Assembly: GCA_040220455.1 (NCBI GenBank)
Contig: JAVJUS010000082.1
Coordinates: 1 to 22,304, forward strand
DNA length: 22,304 nucleotides
Direction of reading: 5' to 3'
Source of the DNA: JAVJUS01 sp040220455
GTDB lineage: Bacteria > Pseudomonadota > Alphaproteobacteria > DSM-16000 > Inquilinaceae
The notes under the pieces are model-generated. The model made no database searches. It was not told the origin of the DNA and was given only the letters and a program-made list of their open reading frames with translations. Positions 1 through 7,399 of this stretch are shown one piece after another. A program made the translations under genes and the position numbers. Within the stretch, counting starts at the first letter, position 1. Every line of letters begins with the position of its first letter.

Positions 1-948
1 CGGCATCGGCGCGGCGCGGCCGCTGCCCGCCGCCTTGGCCAGCATGGCGAGCATCTGGCGGCGCTGCAGACGCCGGCGCTCGCGCGCCCGCACGGCCGCG
101 TCCCAGACGACGCCCCGGCCCGGCGCGACCAGGATCGAGACGAAGACGACGGCGGAGACGGCGAGCACGATCAGCGGGCCGGTGGCGAGCCCCCGGGCGA
201 GCGCGCTGACGACCGCGCCCGCCACGCCGCAGGCCGCGCCGATCGCGGCGGCGAGCACCACCATGCCCTCCAGCCGGCGCGCCCATTGCCGGGCGGCGGC
301 GGCCGGCGCGATGACCATCGCCGCCATCAGGACCACGCCGACCATCTGCAGCCCCACGACCACGGCGAGCGCGATCATCACCGTCAGGACCACGTCGACG
401 AGCACGACCGGCAGGCCGAGCGAGCCGGCGAAGCCCGGGTCGAAGGTGACGAGCTTGGCTTCCTTCCAGAAGGCGGCCACCAGCGCCACCGCCGCGGCCG
501 TGATCGCGCCCATGATCCACAGGTCGCCCGGCAGGGTCGCCGCCGCCTGGCCGAAGAGAAAGGAATCGAGCCCGCCCTGGGACGCGTTCTCGGTCCCCTG
601 GATATGGGTCAGCAGGACGACGCCGATCGCGAAGGAGACGCCGAGCACCGCCCCCAGCGCCGCGTCCGTCTTGAGCCGGCTGCGCCGCACCAGCAGCAGG
701 ACGACCAGCGCGGCGACGATCCCGGTGGCGAGCGCCCCCGCCAGGATCGCCCCGATCTCCCGCGTGCCGGCGATCAGGAAACCGAGGCAGATCCCGGGCA
801 GGGCGGCATGAGACAGGGCGTCGCCCAGCAGGCTCTGCCGGCGCAGGACGGCGAAGCTGCCCAGCACGCCGGAGATGATCCCGAGCAGGGCCGCGCCGAG
901 GGCGACGACACGGATCGTGTAGTCGCCGAAGAGCTCGGCCGGGCTCAT
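1..948 (-). CDS. Mn/Zn-type ABC transporter permease (ABC-3 family), 3' end cut by window edge
   Basis: Integral membrane subunit of a metal ABC importer, carrying Mn2+ (less likely Zn2+ or Fe2+) through the inner membrane. The frame is open from the ATG at 948 to base 1, giving 316 residues without a stop. About eight hydrophobic segments are visible. The family motif GDALSHAALPG lies at residues 42-52, and a second conserved hydrophobic stretch, GLQMVGVVLMAAMVIAPA, at about 199-216. The ATG follows the stop of the ATPase gene by one base, so the two are translationally coupled. After the last membrane segment the protein continues into a basic helix (RERRRLQRRQMLAMLAK, about 289-305). Longer TroC/MntB-type permeases have a C-terminal cytoplasmic extension there, but its end lies outside the window. 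The metal is inferred from the neighbouring mntR, not from this protein. Confidence 0.93.
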   Translation of the reverse strand, partial: MSPAELFGDYTIRVVALGAALLGIISGVLGSFAVLRRQSLLGDALSHAALPGICLGFLIAGTREIGAILAGALATGIVAALVVLLLVRRSRLKTDAALGAVLGVSFAIGVVLLTHIQGTENASQGGLDSFLFGQAAATLPGDLWIMGAITAAAVALVAAFWKEAKLVTFDPGFAGSLGLPVVLVDVVLTVMIALAVVVGLQMVGVVLMAAMVIAPAAAARQWARRLEGMVVLAAAIGAACGVAGAVVSALARGLATGPLIVLAVSAVVFVSILVAPGRGVVWDAAVRARERRRLQRRQMLAMLAKAAGSGRAAPMP

Positions 949-949
949 C

Positions 950-1828
950 TCACGCTTGGCCGCGGATCGCGGCGGTATCGGCCTCCGCTGCGCCGGGCGG
1001 CTCGGCACCGACGGCCGGCGTGGTCTCCAGCAACGCGATGCGTCCGCCATAGGCCGCGCGCAGGTTCTCGGTGGTGTAGATCTCGCGCAGCGGGCCCTGC
1101 GCGATCGCGCGGACGTTCAACAGCAGCATCCAGTCGAAATAGCTCGCCACCGTCTGCAGGTCGTGGTGCACGACGATCACCGTCTTGCCCCGGTCGCGCA
1201 GGCCGCGGAGGATGTCGACGATCGCCCGTTCGGTCGTCGCGTCGACGCCGGCCATCGGCTCGTCGAGGAAGTAGATGTCGGCCTCCTGGACCAGGGCGCG
1301 GGCGAGGAAGACGCGCTGCTGCTGGCCGCCGGAGAGGTGGCTGATCTGGCGCCCGGCGAGATGGCGCATGCCCACGTCGTCGAGCGCCGACAGCGCGGCG
1401 TCGCGCTCGCGCCGGCCCGGCCGCCGGAACCAGCCCAGCCGGCCGTAGAGCCCCATCGTCACCACGTCCAGCGCCGTCGTCGGGAAGTCCCAGTCGACGG
1501 TCGAGCGCTGGGGCACGTAGCCGACGCGCCGCCGCTGCGCCCGGTAGGGCCGGCCGAACAGGGTGACGTGCCCGGCGGCCGGCGGGACGAGGCCCAGCAC
1601 CGCCTTGAGGAGCGTCGACTTGCCCGCGCCGTTCGGGCCGACGATCGCCGCCATCACCCCCGGCGGCACGTCCAGATCGATGTCCCAGAGCACGGGCTTG
1701 CCCTGGTAGCTCACCGTCAGATCCTCGACATGCAGGGCGAGGTCCGGCTCGTGCAGGCCGGTCCCGTCGGGGCCGGGCCCGCCCGGTCCGGTCGGCAGCG
1801 TCGGGCGGGCTGCGGCGGCCATGGTCAC
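950..1828 (-). CDS. Mn/Zn-type ABC transporter ATP-binding protein (MntB/SitB/TroB-like)
   Basis: Cytoplasmic ATPase that powers the metal importer. Of 292 residues, Walker A GPNGAGKST is at 64-72, the Q-loop at about 107, signature LSGGQ at 165-169, Walker B DIYFLDE at 184-190 and the H-loop HH at 221-222. The segment STVDWDFP after the Q-loop and the FDWMLLLN region near 231-238 are typical of manganese/iron-type (SitB/TroB) rather than sugar or amino-acid ATPases. The start is a GTG at 1828 overlapping the binding-protein stop as GTGA, with a GGAGGG ribosome site about four bases upstream. An ATG two codons later (1822) is an equally possible start. The N-terminal 30 residues are Gly/Pro-rich and not part of the fold. 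The gene is second in a binding protein-ATPase-permease operon. Confidence 0.95.
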   Translation of the reverse strand: MTMAAAARPTLPTGPGGPGPDGTGLHEPDLALHVEDLTVSYQGKPVLWDIDLDVPPGVMAAIVGPNGAGKSTLLKAVLGLVPPAAGHVTLFGRPYRAQRRRVGYVPQRSTVDWDFPTTALDVVTMGLYGRLGWFRRPGRRERDAALSALDDVGMRHLAGRQISHLSGGQQQRVFLARALVQEADIYFLDEPMAGVDATTERAIVDILRGLRDRGKTVIVVHHDLQTVASYFDWMLLLNVRAIAQGPLREIYTTENLRAAYGGRIALLETTPAVGAEPPGAAEADTAAIRGQA

Positions 1829-2832
1829 TCGCCCTCCGCCCCGACGGAGGCGTCGGCGATGTCCCAGGCCTCGGCCCAGTCGGCAAGGGCGTCGGGCAGC
1901 GGCGGCGGATCGCCGCCCAGCGCCTCGACGATCGTCACCGTGTTCTCGTAGAGCATGCCGATATAGGTGCCGCCGGCCGTACCCTCCGCGCCCATGGCGT
2001 CGGAGTAGAGCTCGCCGCCGATCTCCACCGCCTGCCCGCGCTCGCGCGCCGCGGCGATCACCGCCTCGACGGTGCGGGGGTTGATGGTGCTCTCGATGAA
2101 GATCGCGGGCACGCCGCGCTCGGCGACGACGTCGGCCATCTCGCGGATGTCGGCCACCCCGGCCTCGGATTCGGTGCTGATCCCCTGGATGCCGGCGACC
2201 TCGATGCCGTAGGCCCGGCCGTAGTAGTTGAAGGCGTCATGCGCCGTGACCAGGATGCGCTTGCGCTCGGGCACGCTCGCGACCGCCTCGCCGATCCAGG
2301 CGTCGAGCGCCTCCAGCCTGGCCGAATAGGCTTCGGCGGCCTCGGCGACGGCGGCCTCGCAGGAGGGACGCAGATCGACCAGCGCGTCGGCAACCGTGGG
2401 CACGATGGCCGACCAGAGACCCACGTCCATCCATAGATGCGGGTCGATGCCGTAGATGTCCTGGACCGTGATCAGGTCGGCCGGATCGATCGAGGACGGA
2501 GCGACGGCGATCGTCGGCTTCCTCTCGGAGAAGCGCCCCAGGACATCGCCCAGCTGGCCTTCCAGCGAGTAGCCGGAATAAAGGATCGCCTCGGCATCCT
2601 GGAACGCGCGCACGTCCCCGGCGCTCGCCTGATAGAGGTGCGGGTCGACCCCCGGGCCCATCAACGTCGTCACGGCCACGCAGTCGCCGCCGACGGTTTC
2701 CAGGACGTCGCCGATCATGCCGATCGTGACGACCATCCGGGCCGGTTCGTCCTGCGGCGCCTGCCCCGCCGCGGGCCCCGCCACCGCCAGGGCGGCCAGC
2801 CCGGCAAGGGCGGCGCCGAGCCGGCGCTTCAT
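1825..2832 (-). CDS. Metal ABC transporter periplasmic binding protein (TroA/MntA/SitA-like)
   Basis: Cluster A-I solute-binding protein that captures Mn2+ (or Zn2+) in the periplasm. From the ATG at 2832 it is 335 residues. It has a classic signal peptide: MKRR, a hydrophobic Ala/Leu core, then AGPAAGQA as a probable signal peptidase I site near residue 24. The four expected metal ligands are visible: His65 (DPHLY), His132 (DPHLW), Glu247 (FIES) and Asp278 (LYSDAMG). The long His-rich loop of zinc-type ZnuA proteins is absent, which favours manganese. A longer frame from 2880 exists, but its start codon lies inside the proposed MntR operator and would put 16 residues before the signal peptide, so 2832 was chosen. 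The 3' end overlaps the ATPase start by four bases. Confidence 0.94.
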   Translation of the reverse strand: MKRRLGAALAGLAALAVAGPAAGQAPQDEPARMVVTIGMIGDVLETVGGDCVAVTTLMGPGVDPHLYQASAGDVRAFQDAEAILYSGYSLEGQLGDVLGRFSERKPTIAVAPSSIDPADLITVQDIYGIDPHLWMDVGLWSAIVPTVADALVDLRPSCEAAVAEAAEAYSARLEALDAWIGEAVASVPERKRILVTAHDAFNYYGRAYGIEVAGIQGISTESEAGVADIREMADVVAERGVPAIFIESTINPRTVEAVIAAARERGQAVEIGGELYSDAMGAEGTAGGTYIGMLYENTVTIVEALGGDPPPLPDALADWAEAWDIADASVGAEGE

Positions 2833-2873
2833 CGTATTGCGTTGTCTCGTCAAGCTGGCCTCGTCGATCAAGT

Positions 2874-2887
2874 ATAGCATAGGCTAA
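2874..2887. promoter_or_regulatory. Candidate MntR operator upstream of the Mn transporter operon
   Basis: The sequence ATAGC-ATAG-GCTAA is an imperfect dyad (TAGC.TA.GCTA, 10 of 12 positions symmetric). It matches the enterobacterial MntR box as I remember it (ATAGC-N4-GCTAT) in half-site and spacing. It lies 42 bases upstream of the binding-protein ATG (2832). The minus strand reads TATACT, a -10-like hexamer, across the edge of the dyad. MntR bound here would block transcription when Mn is plentiful. No convincing -35 was found at 16-18 bases. Confidence 0.7.
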
Positions 2888-3047
2888 TTTGGACGAGGCG
2901 GGGCAGGAGTCAAGCCCATGGCATGCGCGGGCCAGGGCTCGGGCGGACGGGCCGGCGCTGGGCGGACCAGGCGCGGACGGAGGACGCTTGCCGCGTGAAG
3001 CCGACAAAGCGCGTTGACGACAGTCGCCGGGGGCGGGGTCGGGCGGC

Positions 3048-3623
3048 TCAGGCGCCGCGGTCGCCGCGGCGACCGGACCGCGGGACCGAGCGGCGCGCGC
3101 GCCCCGGCGCGGCGCTCCCGGAGGAGAGGGAGGACGAAGCGGCGGCCGCCTCCCCGGTGGCCGCGACGAAACGCTCGAACGCGTCGAGCGTCTCCCGGCT
3201 GACGTGATGCTCGATGCCCTCGGCGTCGTGGCGGGCCACCTCCTCGCTGACGCCGAGGGCGCGGAGAAAGGCCTCGACGATCTGGTGGCGCCGACGGCTC
3301 GCCTCGGCGAGGTCGCGCCCGGCCTCGGTGAGGAACACGCCGCGATAGGGCCGCCGGGTGATCAGCCCCTCGTCGGCCAGGCGCCGCAGCATCTTGGCCA
3401 CCGTCGGCTGGGCCACGCCTAGGTGGCGGGCGATGTCGACCTGGCGCGCCTCGCCATAGCCGTCGATGAAATCGGCGACCAGCTCGACATAGTCCTCGAT
3501 CAGCTCGGTCCGCCGGGCATCGCGCGCCTTGCGGAAGCCCTCCGCCTGGCTCTCCGCGTCGGCCAGGCCGCCCTCGGGGCGCGAGGGCCGGTCGCTCTCG
3601 GTCATGGGCGCGCCGCCGATCAT
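3048..3623 (-). CDS. mntR: Manganese-responsive transcriptional regulator MntR (DtxR family)
   Basis: DtxR-family repressor that binds DNA when loaded with Mn2+. The core closely resembles E. coli MntR as I recall it: winged helix at residues about 42-100 with QVDIARHLGVAQPTVAKMLR as the recognition region, followed by FLTEAGRDLA and the dimerisation/metal region RHQIVEAFLRALGVSEEVA and DAEGIEHHVS (about 111-142). Probable metal ligands are His113, Glu117, Glu135, Glu138 and His139. There is no SH3-like third domain, as expected for MntR. At 191 residues it is longer than the usual ~155, because of a polar N-terminus and a Ser/Arg-rich tail after residue 158. ATG 3623 is used. ATG 3605 (MTESDRP) is a realistic alternative. 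The gene lies 215 bases upstream of the transporter genes, in the same direction. Confidence 0.95.
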   Translation of the reverse strand: MIGGAPMTESDRPSRPEGGLADAESQAEGFRKARDARRTELIEDYVELVADFIDGYGEARQVDIARHLGVAQPTVAKMLRRLADEGLITRRPYRGVFLTEAGRDLAEASRRRHQIVEAFLRALGVSEEVARHDAEGIEHHVSRETLDAFERFVAATGEAAAASSSLSSGSAAPGRARRSVPRSGRRGDRGA

Positions 3624-3655
3624 CCAGTGGAAAAGGGTTTCATCGCACGGTACGA

Positions 3656-3685
3656 ATCATAGCCGCCGGGTATACTTCGCGTCAA
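3656..3685 (-). promoter_or_regulatory. Predicted sigma70-type promoter of mntR
   Basis: On the minus strand, TTGACG (3685-3680) and TATGAT (3661-3656) are separated by 18 bases; each hexamer matches consensus at 5 of 6 positions. Transcription would start about 25 bases before the ATG at 3623. The spacer carries a degenerate MntR-like dyad (AAGTATACC and GGCTATG), which would allow autoregulation, but the match is weak. Confidence 0.6.
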
Positions 3686-3762
3686 AGCGGTGGTCCTGCC
3701 GCCGCTCACGACGCTCCACCGATGGGGCAACCCGAAAGGGGGGCTATCGGATTCGTCGAGCC

Positions 3763-3812
3763 CGGGACATTCCCTGTCCCGACACCCCACTGTAGGGTCG
3801 GTCCGGGACGCT
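3763..3812 (+). repeat. Two adjacent inverted repeats in the leader of the GT4 gene
   Basis: CGGGACA (3763-3769), a five-base loop TTCCC, then TGTCCCG (3775-3781) form a perfect 7-base-pair hairpin. It is followed by a less perfect second dyad (CCGACACCC at 3779-3787 against GGGTCGG at about 3796-3802). They lie 65-115 bases before the start of the glycosyltransferase gene, in the divergent region shared with mntR. They could be an operator, an attenuator-like leader structure or chance in GC-rich DNA. No T-run follows. Confidence 0.4.
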
Positions 3813-3877
3813 CGGCCCCGCGAAGCCGACCCCGCTTTCGTGTCGTCGTCTCGCCCCGTCCGGAGGAGTCGTCGCTG

Positions 3878-5053
3878 GTGCCGGTTCGCCGCGTCCTGCA
3901 TGTGGTCCGCCAGTACGCCCCCTCGATCGGCGGGCTGGAGACCTATACCCGTGAGATGGCGATCCGCCAGCGCCGGCGGGGAATCGAGACCGAGGTCCTG
4001 ACGCTCGACCGGGTGTTCAACCCGCCGGCGAAGGAGCTGCCCCGGCGCGAGACGATCGACGGCGTGCCCGTGCGGCGGGTCGGGTCGATCGGCGGCACGC
4101 GCTATTTCCTGCCCCTGGTCGACCCGCGATCGCTGAGAAACGTCGACCTCATCCACGTCCACGCGATCGACCCGTTCTTCGACATGCTCGCCGCGACGCG
4201 CACGCTGCACGGCCGGCCGCTGGTGGCGACCACCCATGGCGGATTCTTCCACACCGACAGCTATTCGCGGGCCAAGCGGCTGTTCTTCCGGACCGTGACG
4301 CCGGCGAGCGCGCGGGCCTATGCCCTGCTGCTGGCCAACAGCGCCAACGACGCGGAGACGTTTACGGGCCTCGGCCCGCCGGTCCGGCTGGCGCCCAACG
4401 CGGTCGTGCCGCTGGCCGACCGTCCGCTGACCGGCCCCGATCTGCTGGCGCTGGGACGGTTGTCGGAGAACAAGCGTCCCGACCTGCTGGTCGACTTCAT
4501 GGCAGCGCTGGCCCGCCACCGGCCGGCCGCGCGGCTGCACATCGTCGGCCCGGACAGCGCCCACACCCGCGACTCGCTGACCGCCGCCGCGCGCGCCCGG
4601 GGCGTCGCCGACCGGGTGACGGTGCACGGCTTCGTCGACGCGGCCACCCTCTCCGGCATTCTCGGGACCTGCGGCTACTACGTCTCGGCCAGTCGGTTCG
4701 AGGGCTTCGGCATGTCGCTGATCGAGGCGATGTCGGCCGGTCTGGTTCCGATCGTCCAGGACAACGCCGCCTTCGCCGAGCTGGTCGGCGCCGCCGGCGT
4801 CGGCACGCTGACGGACTTCGCCGAGCCCGCGCGCGCCGCGGCCGACGCCGCCGGAGCCATGGCGCGCGTCGAGGCCGAGGACTCGTCCGCGGGCGCGGCG
4901 GGGGGCGAGCGGCGTCGCGCGGTCGCCTTCTCCCGCCACTACGACTGGGACGCGCTGGTCGACACGGTCACGGCGCTCTACGAGACCGCCCTGGCCGGTC
5001 CCCGGCGGTCCGCCACGCCCGAACCGATGTCGCGCGCCGGCGACGCCCGCTAA
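3878..5053 (+). CDS. GT4-family glycosyltransferase (polysaccharide biosynthesis)
   Basis: Retaining GT-B glycosyltransferase of family GT4, expected to add a sugar from a nucleotide-sugar donor to a lipid-linked glycan at the cytoplasmic face. From the GTG at 3878 it has 391 residues. This start has GGAGGAG nine bases upstream and puts the first beta strand (VRRVLHVVRQYAPSIGG) at the N-terminus, as in the family. An upstream ATG at 3722 would add 52 low-complexity residues and is rejected. The acceptor-side Gly loop SIGGLE is at about 16-21, and the donor-binding EX7E motif FEGFGMSLIEAM has Glu275 and Glu283. The central LGRLSENKRPD is typical of GT4. The donor sugar and linkage cannot be read from the sequence. 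First gene of the polysaccharide cluster. Confidence 0.9.
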   Translation: MPVRRVLHVVRQYAPSIGGLETYTREMAIRQRRRGIETEVLTLDRVFNPPAKELPRRETIDGVPVRRVGSIGGTRYFLPLVDPRSLRNVDLIHVHAIDPFFDMLAATRTLHGRPLVATTHGGFFHTDSYSRAKRLFFRTVTPASARAYALLLANSANDAETFTGLGPPVRLAPNAVVPLADRPLTGPDLLALGRLSENKRPDLLVDFMAALARHRPAARLHIVGPDSAHTRDSLTAAARARGVADRVTVHGFVDAATLSGILGTCGYYVSASRFEGFGMSLIEAMSAGLVPIVQDNAAFAELVGAAGVGTLTDFAEPARAAADAAGAMARVEAEDSSAGAAGGERRRAVAFSRHYDWDALVDTVTALYETALAGPRRSATPEPMSRAGDAR

Positions 5054-5210
5054 GGCACCCGGCACCCGTACGGCAGCGGACAAGGTGCCCGAGGGTGTCG
5101 AAGATCGGGCAGCGCCCTTGGAGAACGGCGTTCCCGCGTGCGCTGCTCCGGACGGGGCGAATAAGGGTCGCCCGCCCTCCGGAAGCGGGGCGCCGAGTCT
5201 TCCGCGTCGA

Positions 5211-5238
5211 TTGACAGGGCACGACGCCACGATGCAAT
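5211..5238 (+). promoter_or_regulatory. Possible sigma70-type promoter of the GT-C-like gene
   Basis: A perfect TTGACA (5211-5216) is followed after 16 bases by TGCAAT (5233-5238), which matches 4 of 6 positions of the -10 consensus. It lies about 85 bases before the preferred GTG start. The rest of the 269-base gap from 5054 shows no gene, only short imperfect repeats (GGCACCC twice near 5054-5066). Confidence 0.4.
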
Positions 5239-5322
5239 GACAAGGGGGCGGGAATACAAGAAGAATTGCCGATACGAGCGGTCGCCGTGCCATCGAGCTC
5301 CGAAAAACGGAGACAGCGTCGC

Positions 5323-6999
5323 GTGAAAGCCGTTGCGATCGATCACCCGGACTCCGGGGTTCCGCGCGCTCTGTCGGGAACGTCTTCATCGCGCCAAGCG
5401 ATCGCTGTCTTCGTTGTCTTCGGGATACTTTATGCGGCCGTGCCGAGCCAGGCGCTCAGCGTCTTGCACGACAGCGCGGGCCTGCTGATCTCCCTCGACC
5501 GGCCGGATTTCCTGTTCCACCCGAACCATCTGTTGTTCCAGCCGATCCTCTCGCTCGCGACCGAGCCCTTCGCCACGCCGGGCGAGTCGCTGTCGCGGCT
5601 GCCGGCCTTCCGGTTCTACGCCGCGCTGGCCGGCGCGGGGACGCTGGCGCTGGGATATCTGTGGCTGACGACCCGGCTCGCCGTGCCGGCGCGAATCGCC
5701 GGGCTCGCCGTCGCCGGCGCGGCCCTGTCCTTCGGGATCTGGTTTTACAGCATCTCGGTGGAGATCTACATCTTCCCGCTCTTCCTGATGACGGCGGCCG
5801 TGGTCGTCGTCTCCGATCCGGCAGCCGGCCGGAGACGCGTCGCCCTAGCGGCCGGGCTGCACGCGCTCGCCGTCCTGTTCCACCAGTTCGCCATCCTGCT
5901 GGCGCCGGCGATCCTGGTCCTGCTGCTCGATCCGCGCCGGGGCGACCGCGGCGACCGGATCGCGGCGCTCGGCCTCTATGCCGGCATCGGGGCGGCGATC
6001 GTCGGCGGCGCCTATGCCGCGGTAATCGCGCTCTCGCCGGGGCTCGGCGACCCGGCGGCGGTGAGGGCCTGGATACTGGGCTATGCCGGGGAAAGCCGAT
6101 TCTGGGAATCGGATGTCCGGATCTCGGCGCTCGCGCCGCTCGTGGGTTGGGCGCGCGCCGTGATCGGCGGTCATTTCGCCTTCGTCCTGCCGGGCGTGAC
6201 CGAGGCCGCCGAGCGGCTGACGACCCACAGCGACGTCACCGACGACCGGTTCCTGGTGCGGGGCATGGCCCCGGCGATGGCCTACGGCCTGACCATTCTG
6301 ACCCTGGCCTGGGGAGTCCTCGCCGCGGCGATCGGGGTGCCGGCGCTGGTGGCGGGGCTGCGCCGCCGGCGCCGCGCCATGGCGGTGGCGGCGGCATGGC
6401 TGCTGCCCTTCGCCGCCTTCTTCGCGATCTACGAGAGCCACAACCGGGACTTCTGGATCGTGCAGACGTTCGTAGCCTGGATGATCCTGGCGATCGGCGT
6501 CGCCGCCCGGCCGCCCCGCCGGGCCGTCGCGGGGCTCGGCGCCCTGGTTCTGGGACTCGCCCTGATCAACGGGCTCGGCTCGGTCCTGCCGGCCCGCTCG
6601 CCCGCGAACGATTACTACCGCCAGATGGCCGAGCGGCTGACCGCCGATCTCGGCCCCGGGGACGCGGTCGTCCTGGCCCACCACTGGCCGTGGCGCCACC
6701 ATGTCGCCCTGGCGACCGAGGCCCGAATCCTGACGCTCGACCGGTTCGACGGCCCCGACGGCGCACCGGCCCTGACGGAGCGCCTGCCACCGGCCGGGTC
6801 GGACGCGCGGGTGAGGCTGTGGCCCGGCGTCCTGGCGGGGGAGACCGGGACGAGCCGGGTGGCGGCCGGCCGGCCGGCCCTGCTCGACGTCCTGATCCGC
6901 CCGGACTGCGTGGTGCGCAACGGACCAGCCTTCGCCGGGCGGCGTGCCGCCACGCTGGTCTGCGTCGAGCCGGTCGGCGACGGGGCTCGCGCGGGATGA
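5323..6999 (+). CDS. Polytopic membrane protein, GT-C glycosyltransferase-like
   Basis: Inner-membrane protein of 558 residues with about nine hydrophobic segments in its first ~420 residues and a soluble C-terminal part of about 120. The first loop between membrane segments carries RPDFLFHPNHLLFQPI, an acidic/His-rich loop in the place where GT-C enzymes (PMT/ArnT-like, lipid-phosphate sugar donors) keep catalytic residues. The YSISVEIYIFPLF and ESHNRDFWIVQTFVAW segments also resemble uncharacterised GT-C-like proteins. I cannot name a family with certainty; a non-catalytic membrane role is possible. The GTG at 5323 was chosen for GGAGA nine bases upstream; in-frame TTG 5266 and GTG 5287 are alternatives. 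Its place inside the cluster suggests periplasmic glycan modification or sugar transfer. Confidence 0.75.
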   Translation: MKAVAIDHPDSGVPRALSGTSSSRQAIAVFVVFGILYAAVPSQALSVLHDSAGLLISLDRPDFLFHPNHLLFQPILSLATEPFATPGESLSRLPAFRFYAALAGAGTLALGYLWLTTRLAVPARIAGLAVAGAALSFGIWFYSISVEIYIFPLFLMTAAVVVVSDPAAGRRRVALAAGLHALAVLFHQFAILLAPAILVLLLDPRRGDRGDRIAALGLYAGIGAAIVGGAYAAVIALSPGLGDPAAVRAWILGYAGESRFWESDVRISALAPLVGWARAVIGGHFAFVLPGVTEAAERLTTHSDVTDDRFLVRGMAPAMAYGLTILTLAWGVLAAAIGVPALVAGLRRRRRAMAVAAAWLLPFAAFFAIYESHNRDFWIVQTFVAWMILAIGVAARPPRRAVAGLGALVLGLALINGLGSVLPARSPANDYYRQMAERLTADLGPGDAVVLAHHWPWRHHVALATEARILTLDRFDGPDGAPALTERLPPAGSDARVRLWPGVLAGETGTSRVAAGRPALLDVLIRPDCVVRNGPAFAGRRAATLVCVEPVGDGARAG

Positions 7000-7399
7000 C
7001 GCCCGCACGCCGCCCGCCTCGCCGGTCCGGACGATCGCGAATCGCAGCGACCGACCGATCGCCAGCCGCTTTCGCCGCCTATCGAAGGGGGTACACCCTA
7101 TTCCCTTCGACATTCGAATTGACAATGGCGAGCGGATGGAAGATTTCGTTAACCGTTATTCCGTTGCGCCGCAACACGCTTGAACGGCACAAAACGAAGT
7201 CGAGCGGGGCGGTCGACGGCATGCGGACCAGGCGGGACATCCACGGCCGGCATCGTCGCGCGACGAGCGCGCGAAGTCGGCGGCACCGTACGACCGAGCC
7301 GCGCGCGGGCGACGCGCAAGGCCGCGCGGCCTGCAATGGCCGGGGGGCCGGCAATTCGCGCGCGGGGGTCGTGTCGGGCTGCAAGACGGGGATTTGCCC
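7000..7399. other. 400-base intergenic region before the main polysaccharide operon
   Basis: No convincing gene is seen here on either strand. It holds an inverted repeat and a -35-like hexamer (7082-7124, listed separately), followed by a relatively AT-rich patch near 7110-7200. The remainder to 7399 is GC-rich without recognisable structure. Overlapping open frames are weak and have no family resemblance. The region is long enough for a regulated promoter and an untranslated leader for the 7400-14193 operon. Confidence 0.5.
7082..7124 (+). promoter_or_regulatory. Inverted repeat next to a TTGACA element, upstream of the operon
   Basis: TCGAAGGG (7082-7089) and CCCTTCGA (7103-7110) are perfect 8-base arms around a 13-base loop. 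They are followed by the palindrome ATTCGAAT (7112-7119) and a perfect -35-like TTGACA (7119-7124). No good -10 was found 16-18 bases downstream (AGATTTC), so an activator-dependent promoter with an upstream operator is possible. This is inference. Confidence 0.4.

Noticed and set aside
2833..2880. Upstream start for the Mn-binding protein (16 extra residues)
   Set aside because: The start codon lies inside the proposed MntR operator and the extra residues precede a normal signal peptide.
3722..3877. Upstream ATG for the first GT4 gene
   Set aside because: The 52 added residues are low-complexity and cover the leader hairpins; GTG 3878 has a strong ribosome site and fits the family's N-terminus.
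5050..5346. 98-codon minus-strand frame between the GT4 and GT-C-like genes
   Set aside because: No ribosome site or recognisable motif, and it overlaps the end of one gene and the start of the next.
3620..5389. Long minus-strand open frame (589 codons) opposite the GT4 gene
   Set aside because: No domain, highly biased Arg/Gly/Asp composition, and it covers the mntR promoter and the clear GT4 coding frame.
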